This document shows, one piece after another, positions 24,499-33,772 of a stretch of 64,000 nt of DNA. The position numbers and the translations under genes are program-made. Every line of letters begins with the position of its first letter. Positions within the stretch are counted from its first letter, which is position 1. Origin of the DNA: Lysinimonas soli (lineage in GTDB: Bacteria; Actinomycetota; Actinomycetes; Actinomycetales; Microbacteriaceae); contig NZ_JBHSMG010000001.1 in assembly GCF_042655435.1 (NCBI RefSeq), positions 186,001 through 250,000 of the forward strand. Direction: 5' to 3'. The notes beneath the pieces are model-generated. The model was not told the origin of the DNA and searched no databases. It worked only from the letters and a program-made list of their open reading frames with translations.

Positions 24499-27400
24499 CT
24501 AGGCGAGGGCCTTGCGGATGCGGGCGACCGACACCGGACCGGCGGCGCCGATCTGCTGGGCGAAGAGCGACAGGCGCAGCTCCTCCAGCATCCAACGCAC
24601 CGCGACCAGGGAGGGCGGCGTCTCGCGCGTCAGGGGCAGCCGTCCGCCCGCCGCGCGGTACAACTCGGTCGCCTGCTCCACCTCGGTGAGCCAGACCCGG
24701 TCGCGGCCGGGGTTCTCGGCGAGCTTGCCGACGCGGTGCACGATCCCGGCCAGGTAGACCGGCACCCGGCGCAGCTGCCTCACGCCGGTCAGCCGCAGGA
24801 AGCCCGGATGCACGAGCGCGTCGAGCTGCGACCGCGCGTCGGCGAGCGGCGCCATCAACCCCAGGCTCGAGTTGTTCGAGATGGCGCGATCGGCCTCCCG
24901 CGCCGCACCGAGCACCTTCGCCGCCAGCGCGACCGTCGCGAACAGCCCGTCGACGAGGCCGCCGCTGACCTCGTCGCGCAGGGCCTCGAAGCCCGCGCGG
25001 GTGAACGGTGCGTGTTCAGCGGTCGCGGCATCCACCAGCTCGTCGATCGTGGCCAGCAAGGCATCGTCGAGCAGCGCGGCGGTCGAGCGATACGGGCTGG
25101 TGGCCAGCTGCAGCTTCTCGGCGCCGGTCAGGTGCTCCTGCACGTACGAGAGCGGGCTCGGCAGCGTCAGGGCGAGCAGGCGGCGCACCCCGAGCGCATG
25201 CTCGCGCTGCTGATCGGCCGCCGTGCCGAACACGCGGATCGCGACGCTCGCGCCCTCGTCGACGAGTGACGGATAACCCGTGATCGAGCCGGAGGAGATG
25301 CGGGTGTCGAGCGTCGACGGCAGCTCGTCGACGTCCCAGGTGGTCAGGCCCGAGCGTTCGAGGGCGCTCCTGGGGGCGGCCGCGACCGTCACCTTCGCGA
25401 CACTCTGCCGCGAGCGCTCGCCGAGCCGTGCCTGGAGCTCGGCGAGACTCTTCGAACTCGCCACGCGCCTGCCGCGCTCGTCGACCGCCGCGAAGGTCAT
25501 GCGCAGGTGCGGGGCGAGGCGCTCCACGTCGAAGTCGGATGGCGCGACGACGGTGTGCGTCGCGGTGCGGATCGCCTGCGCGAGGAGCTCGAGGAGGGGC
25601 GAGCCGGCGTGCTCCGGCAGCTCGGACAGCAGCCGCCGCGCCCAGTCGGCCGCGGGGACCACGTTGCGCCGGATCGCCTTCGGCAGCGTCTTGAGCAGGG
25701 CGGTGACCAGCTCTTCGCGCAGGCCGGGGACGAGCCAGTCGAAGCCGCGGGGCTCCAGCCGCGCGAGCAGCGCCAGCGGGATCTCGACCGTCACCCCGTC
25801 GTCGTCGGCACCGGGTTCGAAGCGGTAGCGCAGCGGCATCCGCTGTTCGCCCTGAATCCACTCGCCCGGAAAGGCGTCGCCGTCGAGCTCGGCGTCGGGC
25901 ACCTCGTCGAGAAGGTCGTCGCGCGCCATGGTCAGCAGCCCGGGCGTCGCGGCGCGGGCGGCCTTCCACCAGGTCTCGAAGCGGCGCACGTCGGTCACGT
26001 CGGCCGGGATCCGCCGGTCGTAGAACTCGACCACGGCCTCGTCGTCGATCAGGATGTCGCGGCGCCGCGTCCGCTCCTCCACCTCGCTCAGCTCATCCCG
26101 GAGGGCCCGGTTCGCGCGATCGAAGTCGAACAGGCCGTTCCGTTCGATGGAGTACGGCCAGTCGCCGTCGACCAGGGCGTGCCGGATGAACAGCTCGCGT
26201 GCCTGCTCCGGGTCGATGCGTGCCAGCTGCAGGCGTCGCTTCGGCACGATCGGCACCCCGTAGAGGGTGACCTTCTCGTCGGCGACGGCCGAGCCCTGCC
26301 GCTTCTCCCAGCGCGGCTCGCCGTAGCTGCGTTTCACCAGGTCCCCGGCGAGCGGCTCCGCCCAGGCCGGGTCGATCGCCGCCGCGGTGCGGGCGTACAG
26401 CCGGCTGGTCTCGACGAGCTCGGCGGCCATCACCGCCGGCGGGCCCTTGCGGGCGAGCGCCGAGCCGGGGAAGATCGCGAACCGCTGGTTGCGCGCGCCG
26501 AGGTACTCACGGCTCCGCGACTCGCGCCCCTCGCGCGCCTTCTCCTTCGGGTTGGTCTTCGTGACGCGCTCGTCGCGCAGGCCGATGCGGCTGAGCAGCC
26601 CGGCGAGCAGCGACTTGTGGATCGCATCCCCGTCCACCTTCGCCTCACCCGGCTTGATGCCCAGATTGTGGCCGGCCCGGATGAGTTGTCGATCGAGATC
26701 CTGCCACTCCCGCACGCGCAGGTAGTTGAGGAACTCGGCCTTGCACAGCCGCCGGAACGCGCTGCTCGAGAGCGCGCGTTGCTGTTCCTCGAGATGGTTC
26801 CACAGCTTCAACAGCCCGAGGAAGTCGCTCGTCGGGTCGGCGAACCGCGCGTGCAGCTGGTCGGCCTGGGCGCGCTTCTCGAGCGGACGCTCGCGCACGT
26901 CCTGGATCGAGAGCCCGGCGACGATCGCGGCCACCTCGCGCACGACGCCGTTCCGCTTGGCCTCCACGAGCATCCGGCCGAAGCGCGGATCGAGCGGGAG
27001 GGCGGCGAGGTCGCGACCCACCGGCGTGATGCGAGTGTGCCCTGTGGTGCGATCGACCGAGATCGCGTTCAGCTCGCGCAGCAGGTCGACGCCGTCCTGG
27101 ATGCCGCGCGAGTCGGGCGGCTGCAGGAACGGGAAGGCCGCGATGTCGCCGAGCCCGATCGAGATCATCTGCAGGATGACGGCGGCCAGATTGGTGCGCA
27201 GGATCTCGGGGTCGGTGAAGGCCGGTCGCTTCGTGAAGTCCTCTTCGGAGTACAGCCGGATCGCGATCCCGTCGCTCGTGCGTCCGGCTCGCCCCGAGCG
27301 CTGGTTCGCGCTGGCCTGGCTGATCGCCTCGATCGGCAGGCGCTGCACCTTGGCTCGCGCGCTGTAGCGCGAGATGCGCGCCGTGCCCGCGTCGATCACG

Positions 27401-28353
27401 TACTTGATGCCCGGCACCGTGAGGCTGGTCTCGGCGACGTTGGTCGCGAGCACGACACGTCGGCGGATGCCGGGTGCGCGCCCCGTCTCGAACACCCGGT
27501 GCTGGTCGGCGGTGCTCAGCCGTCCGTACAGGGGCAGCACCTCGGTGCCGGTCGCCGGGCCGAAGCGTCCGCGGATCGCGTCTTCGGCATCCCGGATCTC
27601 GGTCTCGCCGCTGAGGAACACCAGCACGTCGCCCGGTTCCTCGCGCGCGAGTTCGGCGAGGGCGTCGGTGATGCCGTCGAGGTAGTCGCGGTCGTCGCTC
27701 GGCACGTCGTCGGGGTCGTCGGACTCGTCCAGTCGCTCGGCCACGAGGGGTCGGTAGCGGATCTCGACCGGGTAGGTGCGCCCGCTCACCTCGACGATCG
27801 GGGCGGGGGTGCCCGCGGCATCCGCGAAGTGCTTCGCGAAGCTCTCGGGGTCGATCGTCGCGCTGGTCACGATGACCTTCAGCTCGGGACGGCGGGGCAG
27901 CAGCTGCTTGAGGTAGCCGAGCAGGAAGTCGATCGTGAGGCTGCGCTCGTGCGCCTCGTCGAGGATGATCGTGTCGTAGCGGCGCAGCTCGCGATCGCGG
28001 TTCAGCTCGGCCAGCAGCACGCCGTCGGTCATGAGCTTGATGCGGGTGTCGCGCGTGCTGCGGTCGTCGAAGCGCACCTGGTAGCCGACGAGGGCGCCGA
28101 GTTCGACGCCCAGCTCCTCGGAGATGCGGGCGGCGATGCTGCGCGCGGCGATGCGGCGCGGCTGGGTGTGACCGATGCGCTCGCGGCCCAGCTCGAGGCA
28201 GATCTTGGGCAGCTGGGTGGTCTTGCCCGAGCCGGTCGCCCCGGCGACGATCACGACCTGGTGGTCGCGGATGGCGCGCGCCAGCTCTTCCCGGGCCGCG
28301 CTGACGGGCAGCTCGGGCGGGTAGGAGATGGTGATGGGGAGGCCTTGCGACAT
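24499..28353 (-). CDS. hrpA: ATP-dependent RNA helicase HrpA
   Basis: 1284 residues, the usual length for HrpA. A DEAH-box helicase core includes Walker A GATGSGKTTQLP, DEAHERSLT, SATIDPESFA and QRSGRAGR, followed by HA2 and OB-like regions and the long C-terminal DUF3418 region typical of HrpA. HrpA acts in RNA and mRNA processing and in resolving stalled ribosomes. The ATG at 28353 is preceded by GGAGGG and gives the usual MSQGLP-type start; the frame is open further upstream but without family similarity. It appears to mark the border between accessory and core DNA. Confidence 0.95.
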   Translation of the reverse strand: MSQGLPITISYPPELPVSAAREELARAIRDHQVVIVAGATGSGKTTQLPKICLELGRERIGHTQPRRIAARSIAARISEELGVELGALVGYQVRFDDRSTRDTRIKLMTDGVLLAELNRDRELRRYDTIILDEAHERSLTIDFLLGYLKQLLPRRPELKVIVTSATIDPESFAKHFADAAGTPAPIVEVSGRTYPVEIRYRPLVAERLDESDDPDDVPSDDRDYLDGITDALAELAREEPGDVLVFLSGETEIRDAEDAIRGRFGPATGTEVLPLYGRLSTADQHRVFETGRAPGIRRRVVLATNVAETSLTVPGIKYVIDAGTARISRYSARAKVQRLPIEAISQASANQRSGRAGRTSDGIAIRLYSEEDFTKRPAFTDPEILRTNLAAVILQMISIGLGDIAAFPFLQPPDSRGIQDGVDLLRELNAISVDRTTGHTRITPVGRDLAALPLDPRFGRMLVEAKRNGVVREVAAIVAGLSIQDVRERPLEKRAQADQLHARFADPTSDFLGLLKLWNHLEEQQRALSSSAFRRLCKAEFLNYLRVREWQDLDRQLIRAGHNLGIKPGEAKVDGDAIHKSLLAGLLSRIGLRDERVTKTNPKEKAREGRESRSREYLGARNQRFAIFPGSALARKGPPAVMAAELVETSRLYARTAAAIDPAWAEPLAGDLVKRSYGEPRWEKRQGSAVADEKVTLYGVPIVPKRRLQLARIDPEQARELFIRHALVDGDWPYSIERNGLFDFDRANRALRDELSEVEERTRRRDILIDDEAVVEFYDRRIPADVTDVRRFETWWKAARAATPGLLTMARDDLLDEVPDAELDGDAFPGEWIQGEQRMPLRYRFEPGADDDGVTVEIPLALLARLEPRGFDWLVPGLREELVTALLKTLPKAIRRNVVPAADWARRLLSELPEHAGSPLLELLAQAIRTATHTVVAPSDFDVERLAPHLRMTFAAVDERGRRVASSKSLAELQARLGERSRQSVAKVTVAAAPRSALERSGLTTWDVDELPSTLDTRISSGSITGYPSLVDEGASVAIRVFGTAADQQREHALGVRRLLALTLPSPLSYVQEHLTGAEKLQLATSPYRSTAALLDDALLATIDELVDAATAEHAPFTRAGFEALRDEVSGGLVDGLFATVALAAKVLGAAREADRAISNNSSLGLMAPLADARSQLDALVHPGFLRLTGVRQLRRVPVYLAGIVHRVGKLAENPGRDRVWLTEVEQATELYRAAGGRLPLTRETPPSLVAVRWMLEELRLSLFAQQIGAAGPVSVARIRKALA

Positions 28354-28405
28354 GAGCCCTCCAGAATACTGGGCCCGCGGAGCGGGCTGCGGGCAGCCGG
28401 CAGCG

Positions 28406-28645
28406 TCAGCCGGCCGGGGGTGCGAACCGCAGGGCCAGCACGGGGCACAGGGCGACCGCGTCGCGGGCCGCCTCGTCGAGATGGGCCGGGATCGCGACAT
28501 CCGACCCGCCGTCCTTGGCCAGCGGGTAGCCCCACTTGTCCTGACGCAGCAGCTCGGGCAGCAGCTCGGTGCACGAGCCCCGCGCGTCGCAGCGCGTCCA
28601 GTCGATGTGCAGCGTCGGTGCCGCCGTCCGGATCGTGGAGCTCAT
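28406..28645 (-). CDS. Small ferredoxin (3Fe-4S/4Fe-4S type)
   Basis: 79 residues with DWTRCDARGSCTELLPEL and a distal ALCPVLAL, giving a C-x5-C...C-P pattern. This is typical of short actinobacterial ferredoxins with a single cluster, probably 3Fe-4S. It is the last gene of a five- or six-gene operon and its ATG overlaps the NuoF-like stop codon (ATGA). It likely passes electrons to or from that protein. Confidence 0.82.
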   Translation of the reverse strand: MSSTIRTAAPTLHIDWTRCDARGSCTELLPELLRQDKWGYPLAKDGGSDVAIPAHLDEAARDAVALCPVLALRFAPPAG

Positions 28646-29874
28646 GCGGCGACCTCCTGGCACAGGCCGAGCGCGTGGGCTCGCACGTCGTGGTCGAAGG
28701 CGTCGAGGGCGCTCATGACCATGCGCGCCGTGCCGTCCGGATGGTGGCAGGCGCCGCGGCCCGTGACGAGCCCGGCGAGCTCGCGCAGCTGCCGCGGCAG
28801 CGAGGCATCGCGATCGCGCCGCGCGACCCGGGCCATGACATCCGAGATCTCGGGGAGCCCGTTGGCGCACGGACCGCACTGCCCGGCGGACTGCCCGGCG
28901 AGGTATCGGGCGATCTCGGCCGTGCGGGTCAGCCCGCATTGGCCGCGGGAGAGCACCATCAGGATGCCGGCCCCGGGACCGGCCCCGAACGGTGCGAGCC
29001 CCGCGGCCGAGAGGGGCGCATCGAGCGCCTCGCTCGCGACCCAGGCACCGTGGTAGCCGCCGACGAGCAGCGCCCGCACCGTGGTCGGGTCGACGCCGGC
29101 GGCCCGCAGCGTCGTGCGCAGGGTCGTGCCGCCCGCCGCCTCGATCACGACGCTTCCGTCGGGGCCCGTCACGGTCAGCAGGCGCGTGCCGGGGTCGTCG
29201 TCGCTGCCCGCCGAGCGGAACCAGCTCGCACCGAACCGGAGGATCAGGGCCAGGTGCGCCAGGGTCTCGACGTTGAGCACGAGGGTGGGACGGCGCCCGA
29301 TCCCCGACACCGTCAGCCGCACGACGTGGTCGCGGGGGATGGCGCGTCCGCGCTCGATCGCGTTGACGACCGCCGACGCCTCGCCCGAGACGAAGCGGTC
29401 CTCGGTCTGTCGCAGCCGGATGCCGCCCGCATCACGACGCTCCGAGATGGCGCGTTGCACCGGCGGCAGTTGCGCCGCGGTCGTGACCAGCTGCATCTCG
29501 GACGCGCCGAGGGCCCGGGCGACCAGCAGCAGCCCGTCGATCACGAGGTGCGGGGCGTGATGCAGCAGGGTCGCATCCTTGGCGCTGAGCGGTTCGCCCT
29601 CGGAGCCGTTGGCCACCACGACGCCGGCGCGGCCCGACTCGGCGGCCGAAGCGATCTTGCGCCAGGTGGGGAAGGCGGCGCCGCCCCGCCCGGCGAGTCC
29701 GGAGCGCTCCAGCTCGCCGATGATCGCCTCCGCGTCGCGCACGGCGGGCAGCGGTCCGAACCGCGCGAGATGGGTCGCCAGCGTCGGGTCTCCCGCGGCG
29801 AGCAGGCGCGGGAGACCTTCGGGTGGGGCGACGGCGGACTGCTCGCGTCGGGCGGGAACGTCGAGCACGGTCAT
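28642..29874 (-). CDS. NuoF-like NADH dehydrogenase / SLBB iron-sulfur protein
   Basis: 410 residues resembling the 51 kDa (NuoF) subunit of complex I. GLAGRGGAAFPTWRKI is the FMN-binding glycine loop and ANGSEGEPLSAKD the flavin/NADH region. An SLBB domain follows, then a C-terminal iron-sulfur segment with RGQCGLTRTAE, QCGPCANGL and RGACHHP. It probably oxidises NAD(P)H and feeds the adjacent ferredoxin or the membrane reductase. It overlaps both neighbours by four bases. Confidence 0.82.
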   Translation of the reverse strand: MTVLDVPARREQSAVAPPEGLPRLLAAGDPTLATHLARFGPLPAVRDAEAIIGELERSGLAGRGGAAFPTWRKIASAAESGRAGVVVANGSEGEPLSAKDATLLHHAPHLVIDGLLLVARALGASEMQLVTTAAQLPPVQRAISERRDAGGIRLRQTEDRFVSGEASAVVNAIERGRAIPRDHVVRLTVSGIGRRPTLVLNVETLAHLALILRFGASWFRSAGSDDDPGTRLLTVTGPDGSVVIEAAGGTTLRTTLRAAGVDPTTVRALLVGGYHGAWVASEALDAPLSAAGLAPFGAGPGAGILMVLSRGQCGLTRTAEIARYLAGQSAGQCGPCANGLPEISDVMARVARRDRDASLPRQLRELAGLVTGRGACHHPDGTARMVMSALDAFDHDVRAHALGLCQEVAA

Positions 29875-30473
29875 CGGAGTTCCTTCACGTTCGGGTCGAC
29901 GGGGATCCGCGCGGGATCGATGCGGCGGTCTGCGGTGGCGCGTTCGCGCAGCTGGAAGCCGGTGGTCAGCCGCCAGATCACCGACCCGGTGACCGCGGCG
30001 ATGCAGACGACGGCGAGCAGGATGAAGGGGGCGCTGCCGGCATCCGTGCCCGTGCCGATCGAGTGGAACAGGGCGATCGGCCACAGCGCGTAGGTGGCCC
30101 AGTGCACGGCGCGGAAGGCGCGCTGACCCAGGCGGTGCCGCAGCAGGGAGGTGACCACGACCGCGATGAGCAGGTCGGCCGCGACGGTGCCCAGTCCGAG
30201 CCAGAACGGCCGGTAGCTGCCGAGGAACGGCACGAAGAAGTCGAGGACCTTGAGCTGCGCGTAGGGGTCGAACAGCAGCGAGATCACGTGGATCGCGATG
30301 AAGACCGTGCCGATCAGGGCGCTGTTGCGGTGCACCAGGGTCACGGCGAAGCGGGGCATGCCGAAGGCGGGGCGCCCGGAGCGGGTCAGGATGCCGAGCA
30401 CCACCGTGATCGTCATGAGCACGAGCGCCACGACGCCCGTGCCGCGCCCGAGGGCCCACAACGCCTCGCTCAT
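29871..30473 (-). CDS. Ferric-reductase-like / YedZ-like membrane protein
   Basis: 200 residues with about six membrane helices. The histidines in LVHRNSALIG, AIHVISLL, RAVHWATYA and ALFHSIGTG are placed as haem b ligands of ferric reductase-like (YedZ/FRE) proteins. It likely moves electrons across the membrane. It is coupled by ATGA overlaps to the NuoF-like gene and to apbE, so a trans-membrane electron-transfer chain is implied. Confidence 0.8.
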   Translation of the reverse strand: MSEALWALGRGTGVVALVLMTITVVLGILTRSGRPAFGMPRFAVTLVHRNSALIGTVFIAIHVISLLFDPYAQLKVLDFFVPFLGSYRPFWLGLGTVAADLLIAVVVTSLLRHRLGQRAFRAVHWATYALWPIALFHSIGTGTDAGSAPFILLAVVCIAAVTGSVIWRLTTGFQLRERATADRRIDPARIPVDPNVKELR

Positions 30474-31423
30474 CGCCAGACCTCCCACTCGGTGGAGCCC
30501 TCTTCGGCGGGCCAGCCGCCGAGCACGATCACGCTTCCCTCGGCCGAGACCAGGCGCGCCGGAAGGCGGTGCGCGGCAAGCCGCTGCGGCGCCGAGGAAC
30601 CCCAGACGATCGCGGCCGTGCTGAGGGCGTTCGCGACCAGGCAGCTGGGCCCGGCGACGGTGGCGCTGCGCCACAACGAGGCGGCCGACATCCCGGTCAG
30701 CGGGTCGATGATGTGGTGCAGGGTCGTGGCTCCGCGCCGCCAGGTGCGGCGCTGGGTGCTCGAGGTCGCGACGGCGGTGCCGGCGCCGACCGAGATGCGG
30801 CAGGCGGGATCGGCGGGAAGGTCCTGCACGTCGATCTGCCAGTTGCCGCGGGGAGCGGGGCCCGCGGTGGCGATGTCGCCGCCGAGGCTGACGAGCACGC
30901 CGATTCCGAGTTCCTGAGCGACCGCGGCGGCCGCGCGGTCGGCGGCGACCGCCTTCGCGGTGGCGCCGAGGTCGAGCGACAGGCCCTCAGGGACCGTGAG
31001 GCGCGAGCCGTCGAGCCGGACGTGCTTCCAGCCCGGCCGCTCGGTCGCGACGGCGCGCACCGGTCCATCGTCATCGAGCACGAGGCGGATGTCGCGGTCG
31101 TAGCCGAGCGCGTTGATCGCGCGGCCGAGGCTCGGGTCGACGGCGCCCTCGGTGAGCTGGGCCGCCATCAGGGCTGCGCGGATGAGGGAGGCCAGCACGT
31201 CGCTGACGACGACGCCCGTCGGCAGCTGCGGCGCGATCCGGGCGAGTTCGGAGTCGTCGCGGAAGCGGCTGCTCGCCTCCTCGACGAGGGCGGTCTCGCG
31301 ATCGACGATGCGCCGGGCGGCGTCGAGCTGCTCCGCGTCGGTGACGACGAGGCGCCCCGTGGTGCTCCACAGCGACCAGTCGGCCGCCGCGAGCCCGCGG
31401 TCACGATCCGTTCGAGTTGCCAT
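30470..31423 (-). CDS. apbE: FAD:protein FMN transferase (ApbE family)
   Basis: 317 residues. ApbE features include SSRFRDDSELARI near the N-terminus, EGAVDPSLGRAINALGYDRD, SLDLGATAKAVAAD, VSLGGDIATAGPAPRG and TLHHIIDPLTGMSA (the FAD/Mg site). ApbE enzymes attach FMN covalently to a Ser/Thr of exported electron-transfer proteins. No obvious FMN-binding acceptor domain is encoded in this operon, although the two small Ser/Thr/Gly-rich proteins upstream are candidates. The ATG at 31423 lies inside the 3' end of the upstream small gene (23-base overlap). Confidence 0.87.
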   Translation of the reverse strand: MATRTDRDRGLAAADWSLWSTTGRLVVTDAEQLDAARRIVDRETALVEEASSRFRDDSELARIAPQLPTGVVVSDVLASLIRAALMAAQLTEGAVDPSLGRAINALGYDRDIRLVLDDDGPVRAVATERPGWKHVRLDGSRLTVPEGLSLDLGATAKAVAADRAAAAVAQELGIGVLVSLGGDIATAGPAPRGNWQIDVQDLPADPACRISVGAGTAVATSSTQRRTWRRGATTLHHIIDPLTGMSAASLWRSATVAGPSCLVANALSTAAIVWGSSAPQRLAAHRLPARLVSAEGSVIVLGGWPAEEGSTEWEVWR

Positions 31424-31688
31424 GGCTGCCGCCTCCCTGTCCGGGCGCCACGAAGCCGTTCGAGGTGCCGAATCCGTTCGTGCCGCCGTTGACGTTGCCG
31501 CCATCGACCGCACCGTCGTCGTCGCCCCTGCCGCCGTCGTCCCCCTGCACGATCGTGGCGTGGGACGAGGCCGCGGCCGTGCCCGCCCAGATCGAGAGCC
31601 CCAGGATCGACGCGACGGCCGCGGCGGCGACGCCGATCGTCGCGGTCAGGCGACGGGCGCTGCGTGCCCCTGCTTCGCGGATGTTCAT
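31401..31688 (-). CDS. Small membrane-anchored Gly/Asn-rich protein
   Basis: 95 residues: a basic N-terminus MNIREAGARSARRL, one hydrophobic helix (about 15-36), and an exported tail rich in Gly, Asn and Asp. A strong GGAAGGGA precedes the ATG. It heads the ApbE/reductase operon and its 3' end overlaps apbE by 23 bases. The function is unknown; an electron-carrier anchor or flavin acceptor is conceivable, but I see no canonical ApbE target motif. Confidence 0.65.
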   Translation of the reverse strand: MNIREAGARSARRLTATIGVAAAAVASILGLSIWAGTAAASSHATIVQGDDGGRGDDDGAVDGGNVNGGTNGFGTSNGFVAPGQGGGSHGNSNGS

Positions 31689-31787
31689 CGGGCTTCCCTT
31701 CCGTTCGTCTGATTCGAGTCTTTCGAGGGGCGATTCGTTCTTCCTATGAGGAAAGTCGGAGCCCCCTGGGCAACATCCCGGCGATGA

Positions 31788-31801
31788 TGTGAGAACTCAC
31801 A
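31788..31801. promoter_or_regulatory. TGTGAG-AA-CTCACA inverted repeat upstream of the ApbE operon
   Basis: A perfect 6+2+6 inverted repeat lies about 100 bases before the 31688 start and just after the stop of the 31821-32069 gene. It may be an operator for the electron-transfer operon. No regulator gene is adjacent, so the assignment is open. Confidence 0.35.
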
Positions 31802-31820
31802 CCTCGCCGAGCGGGGGAGG

Positions 31821-32069
31821 TCAGGAACCCGTCGAGGTCGCGTTGCTCGACGAACTCGTGCTGGATTGCACGTTGGTCGACCCGGTGCTCGAGGTGGTCG
31901 AGCTCGTCGAGCCCGCCGTCGAGCTCGTCGAGGTCGAGGCCGTCGTGCTCGAGCTCGAGGCGTTGGTGGCGAACAGCGCGCCGAGGGTTCCGGCGCTGAT
32001 CAGCCCGAGGGCGCCGAGGACGGTGGTGACGCGCCGGGCGCTGACCCGGCCCGCGTGGCGGATGTTCAT
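31821..32069 (-). CDS. Small membrane-anchored Ser/Thr-rich protein, paralogue of 31401-31688
   Basis: 82 residues. The N-terminus MNIRHAGRVSARRVTT is plainly related to that of the 31401-31688 protein and is followed by one hydrophobic helix. The tail consists almost only of Ser and Thr with a few Gly, Ala, Asn and Val. AAAGGA lies six bases before the ATG. The low-complexity exported tail may be a flexible or glycosylated stalk. It is probably in the same transcription unit as the ApbE genes. Confidence 0.6.
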   Translation of the reverse strand: MNIRHAGRVSARRVTTVLGALGLISAGTLGALFATNASSSSTTASTSTSSTAGSTSSTTSSTGSTNVQSSTSSSSNATSTGS

Positions 32070-32175
32070 GGCGAGTCCTTTCGTCGGTGCTGCCAGCCTC
32101 GGACCGTCCCCTTGGTGAAATCTATGAACCGGCCGTGAGCCTCCGGCATGGACGCTCGCGCGTAGGCTCGAAACC

Positions 32176-33006
32176 ATGACGGTTCCCACGGTTCGACTGA
32201 ACGACGGCCACGACATCCCGCAACTCGGCTTCGGAGTCTTCCGGGTCGACCCCGACGAGACCGAACGGATCGTGACCGACGCCCTCGAGGTCGGCTACCG
32301 CCACATCGACACGGCCGCCGTCTACGGCAACGAGGTCGGCGTCGGGCGCGCGATCGCCAAGTCCGGAATCCCTCGCGACGAGCTGTTCATCACCACGAAG
32401 CTCTGGAACAGCGACCAGGGCACCCGGTCGGCGTTCGACGCGATCGACCTCAGCCTCGAGAAGCTCGGGCTCGACCGGGTCGACCTGTACCTCATCCACT
32501 GGCCGCGCCCCGATCTCGACAAGTACGTCGAGACCTGGCGGGCCCTCGAGCAGATCAAGGCGGACGGCAAGACCGCGTCGATCGGGGTCTCGAACTTCCA
32601 CGTTCCGCACCTCGAGCGCCTGCTCGCCGAGACCGAGACCGTGCCGGCGGTCGACCAGCTCGAACTGCACCCCGCCTTCGCCCAGCGTCCGCTGCGCGCG
32701 TTCGGGGCATCCCACGGCATCGCGATCGAGGCCTGGGGTCCGCTCGGGCAGGGAAAGTACCCGCTGTTCGAGATGCTGCCGATCGTGGATGCCGCTCGAG
32801 CCCACGGGGTCAGCCCGGCTCAGGTCGTGGTGCGCTGGCACCTGCAGAGCGGCATCATCGTCTTCCCCAAGTCGACCTCGCGGGAACGCATGAGCCAGAA
32901 CTTCGACGTCTTCGGATTCGAACTCAGCGCCGACGAGATGGCCGCCATCGACGGTCTGGACCAGGGGATGCGGGTCGGCTCGGACCCCGACACCGCGACC
33001 TTCTAG
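32176..33006 (+). CDS. Aldo/keto reductase (diketogluconate reductase-like)
   Basis: 276 residues, an NADPH-dependent aldo/keto reductase. The first helix region GYRHIDTAAVYGNE carries the catalytic Asp and Tyr, FITTKLW the Lys, and YLIHWPRPDL the His. GVSNFH and IVFPKSTSRERMSQNF mark the cofactor site. It resembles 2,5-diketo-D-gluconate reductases but the true substrate is unknown. The gene starts divergently from the small Ser/Thr-rich protein gene, and its stop overlaps the convergent metallo-hydrolase. Confidence 0.9.
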   Translation: MTVPTVRLNDGHDIPQLGFGVFRVDPDETERIVTDALEVGYRHIDTAAVYGNEVGVGRAIAKSGIPRDELFITTKLWNSDQGTRSAFDAIDLSLEKLGLDRVDLYLIHWPRPDLDKYVETWRALEQIKADGKTASIGVSNFHVPHLERLLAETETVPAVDQLELHPAFAQRPLRAFGASHGIAIEAWGPLGQGKYPLFEMLPIVDAARAHGVSPAQVVVRWHLQSGIIVFPKSTSRERMSQNFDVFGFELSADEMAAIDGLDQGMRVGSDPDTATF

Positions 33007-33761
33007 AGCTCGACCCGCTCGCCGCGCGGCGTGGGCACCAGCCGGTCGCCGATCCCGGCGCGCTCGAACGCCGACTCGAGGTCGGTGCGATTCTCGCTGA
33101 AGTGCTCCCAGTCCTCGACGTGGAGGCCGACGATCTGCGGCGCCCCGAGCAGCTCGGCGGCGCGCGCGGCATCCTCCGAGGTCAGGGTCAGGGCGGCGTC
33201 GAGACCGGGAACCCGCGCGGCGCCGGCGAACAGCAGAGCGACGTCGATCGCGGGGAACCGCCCGGCGATCTGCTCGACAAGGGCCAGCGAGGCGTTGTCG
33301 CCGCTGACGTAGACCGTCGGCTCGCCGGGCTTCTCGAGCACGAAGCCGACGACCGGTCCGACGAACGGCAGCGAGCCGGGAGGACCGTGCAGCGCGGGAA
33401 CGATCGTGACCGTCGCGTCGCCGATCGTCTGCTGCTCCCAGTCGTCGAAGCCGAGCACCGATCCGCCCCAGAGCTCGGATGCCGCGAGCTGGGTGCTGAG
33501 GGTCATCGGCCCCTGGGCGATGAGCTCGAGGCCCTCCCAATCGAGGTTGTCCTTGTGACCGTGGTGCGAGAGCAGCACGAGATCCACGGGCTCGATGTCA
33601 CGCCGGGGGATCGCGGGTCCTGCGGTCTTGGTCAGGGTCGACTCGTCCGGATCGTCGTAGCGCTGGGGAGCGTCGAACGTCGGATCGGTGACGATGCGCA
33701 GTCCACCCCATTCGAGCAGGGCGGTCGGTCCTCCGAGATACGTCACGGTCGTCGTCGACAT
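33003..33761 (-). CDS. MBL-fold metallo-hydrolase (UlaG-like)
   Basis: 252 residues with the beta-lactamase fold of the UlaG/RomA-like group: TYLGGPTALLEWGGLRIVTDP, the metal motif LLSHHGHKDNLD, VPALHGPPG and YVSGDNASL, then VGLHVEDWEHF. It is a cytoplasmic metal-dependent hydrolase of unknown substrate. The start is 11 bases from the divergent YyaL-like gene, so the two promoters must overlap. Its stop overlaps that of the aldo/keto reductase by four bases. Confidence 0.83.
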   Translation of the reverse strand: MSTTTVTYLGGPTALLEWGGLRIVTDPTFDAPQRYDDPDESTLTKTAGPAIPRRDIEPVDLVLLSHHGHKDNLDWEGLELIAQGPMTLSTQLAASELWGGSVLGFDDWEQQTIGDATVTIVPALHGPPGSLPFVGPVVGFVLEKPGEPTVYVSGDNASLALVEQIAGRFPAIDVALLFAGAARVPGLDAALTLTSEDAARAAELLGAPQIVGLHVEDWEHFSENRTDLESAFERAGIGDRLVPTPRGERVEL

Positions 33762-33772
33762 ACCCTGACCCT

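Noticed and set aside
25507..30093. Very long open frame (over 1500 codons) on the plus strand, opposite hrpA and the electron-transfer genes
   Set aside because: It is the antisense shadow of GC-rich coding DNA: Arg/Asp/Glu/Gly-rich, no domain motif, and fully overlapped by well-supported minus-strand genes.
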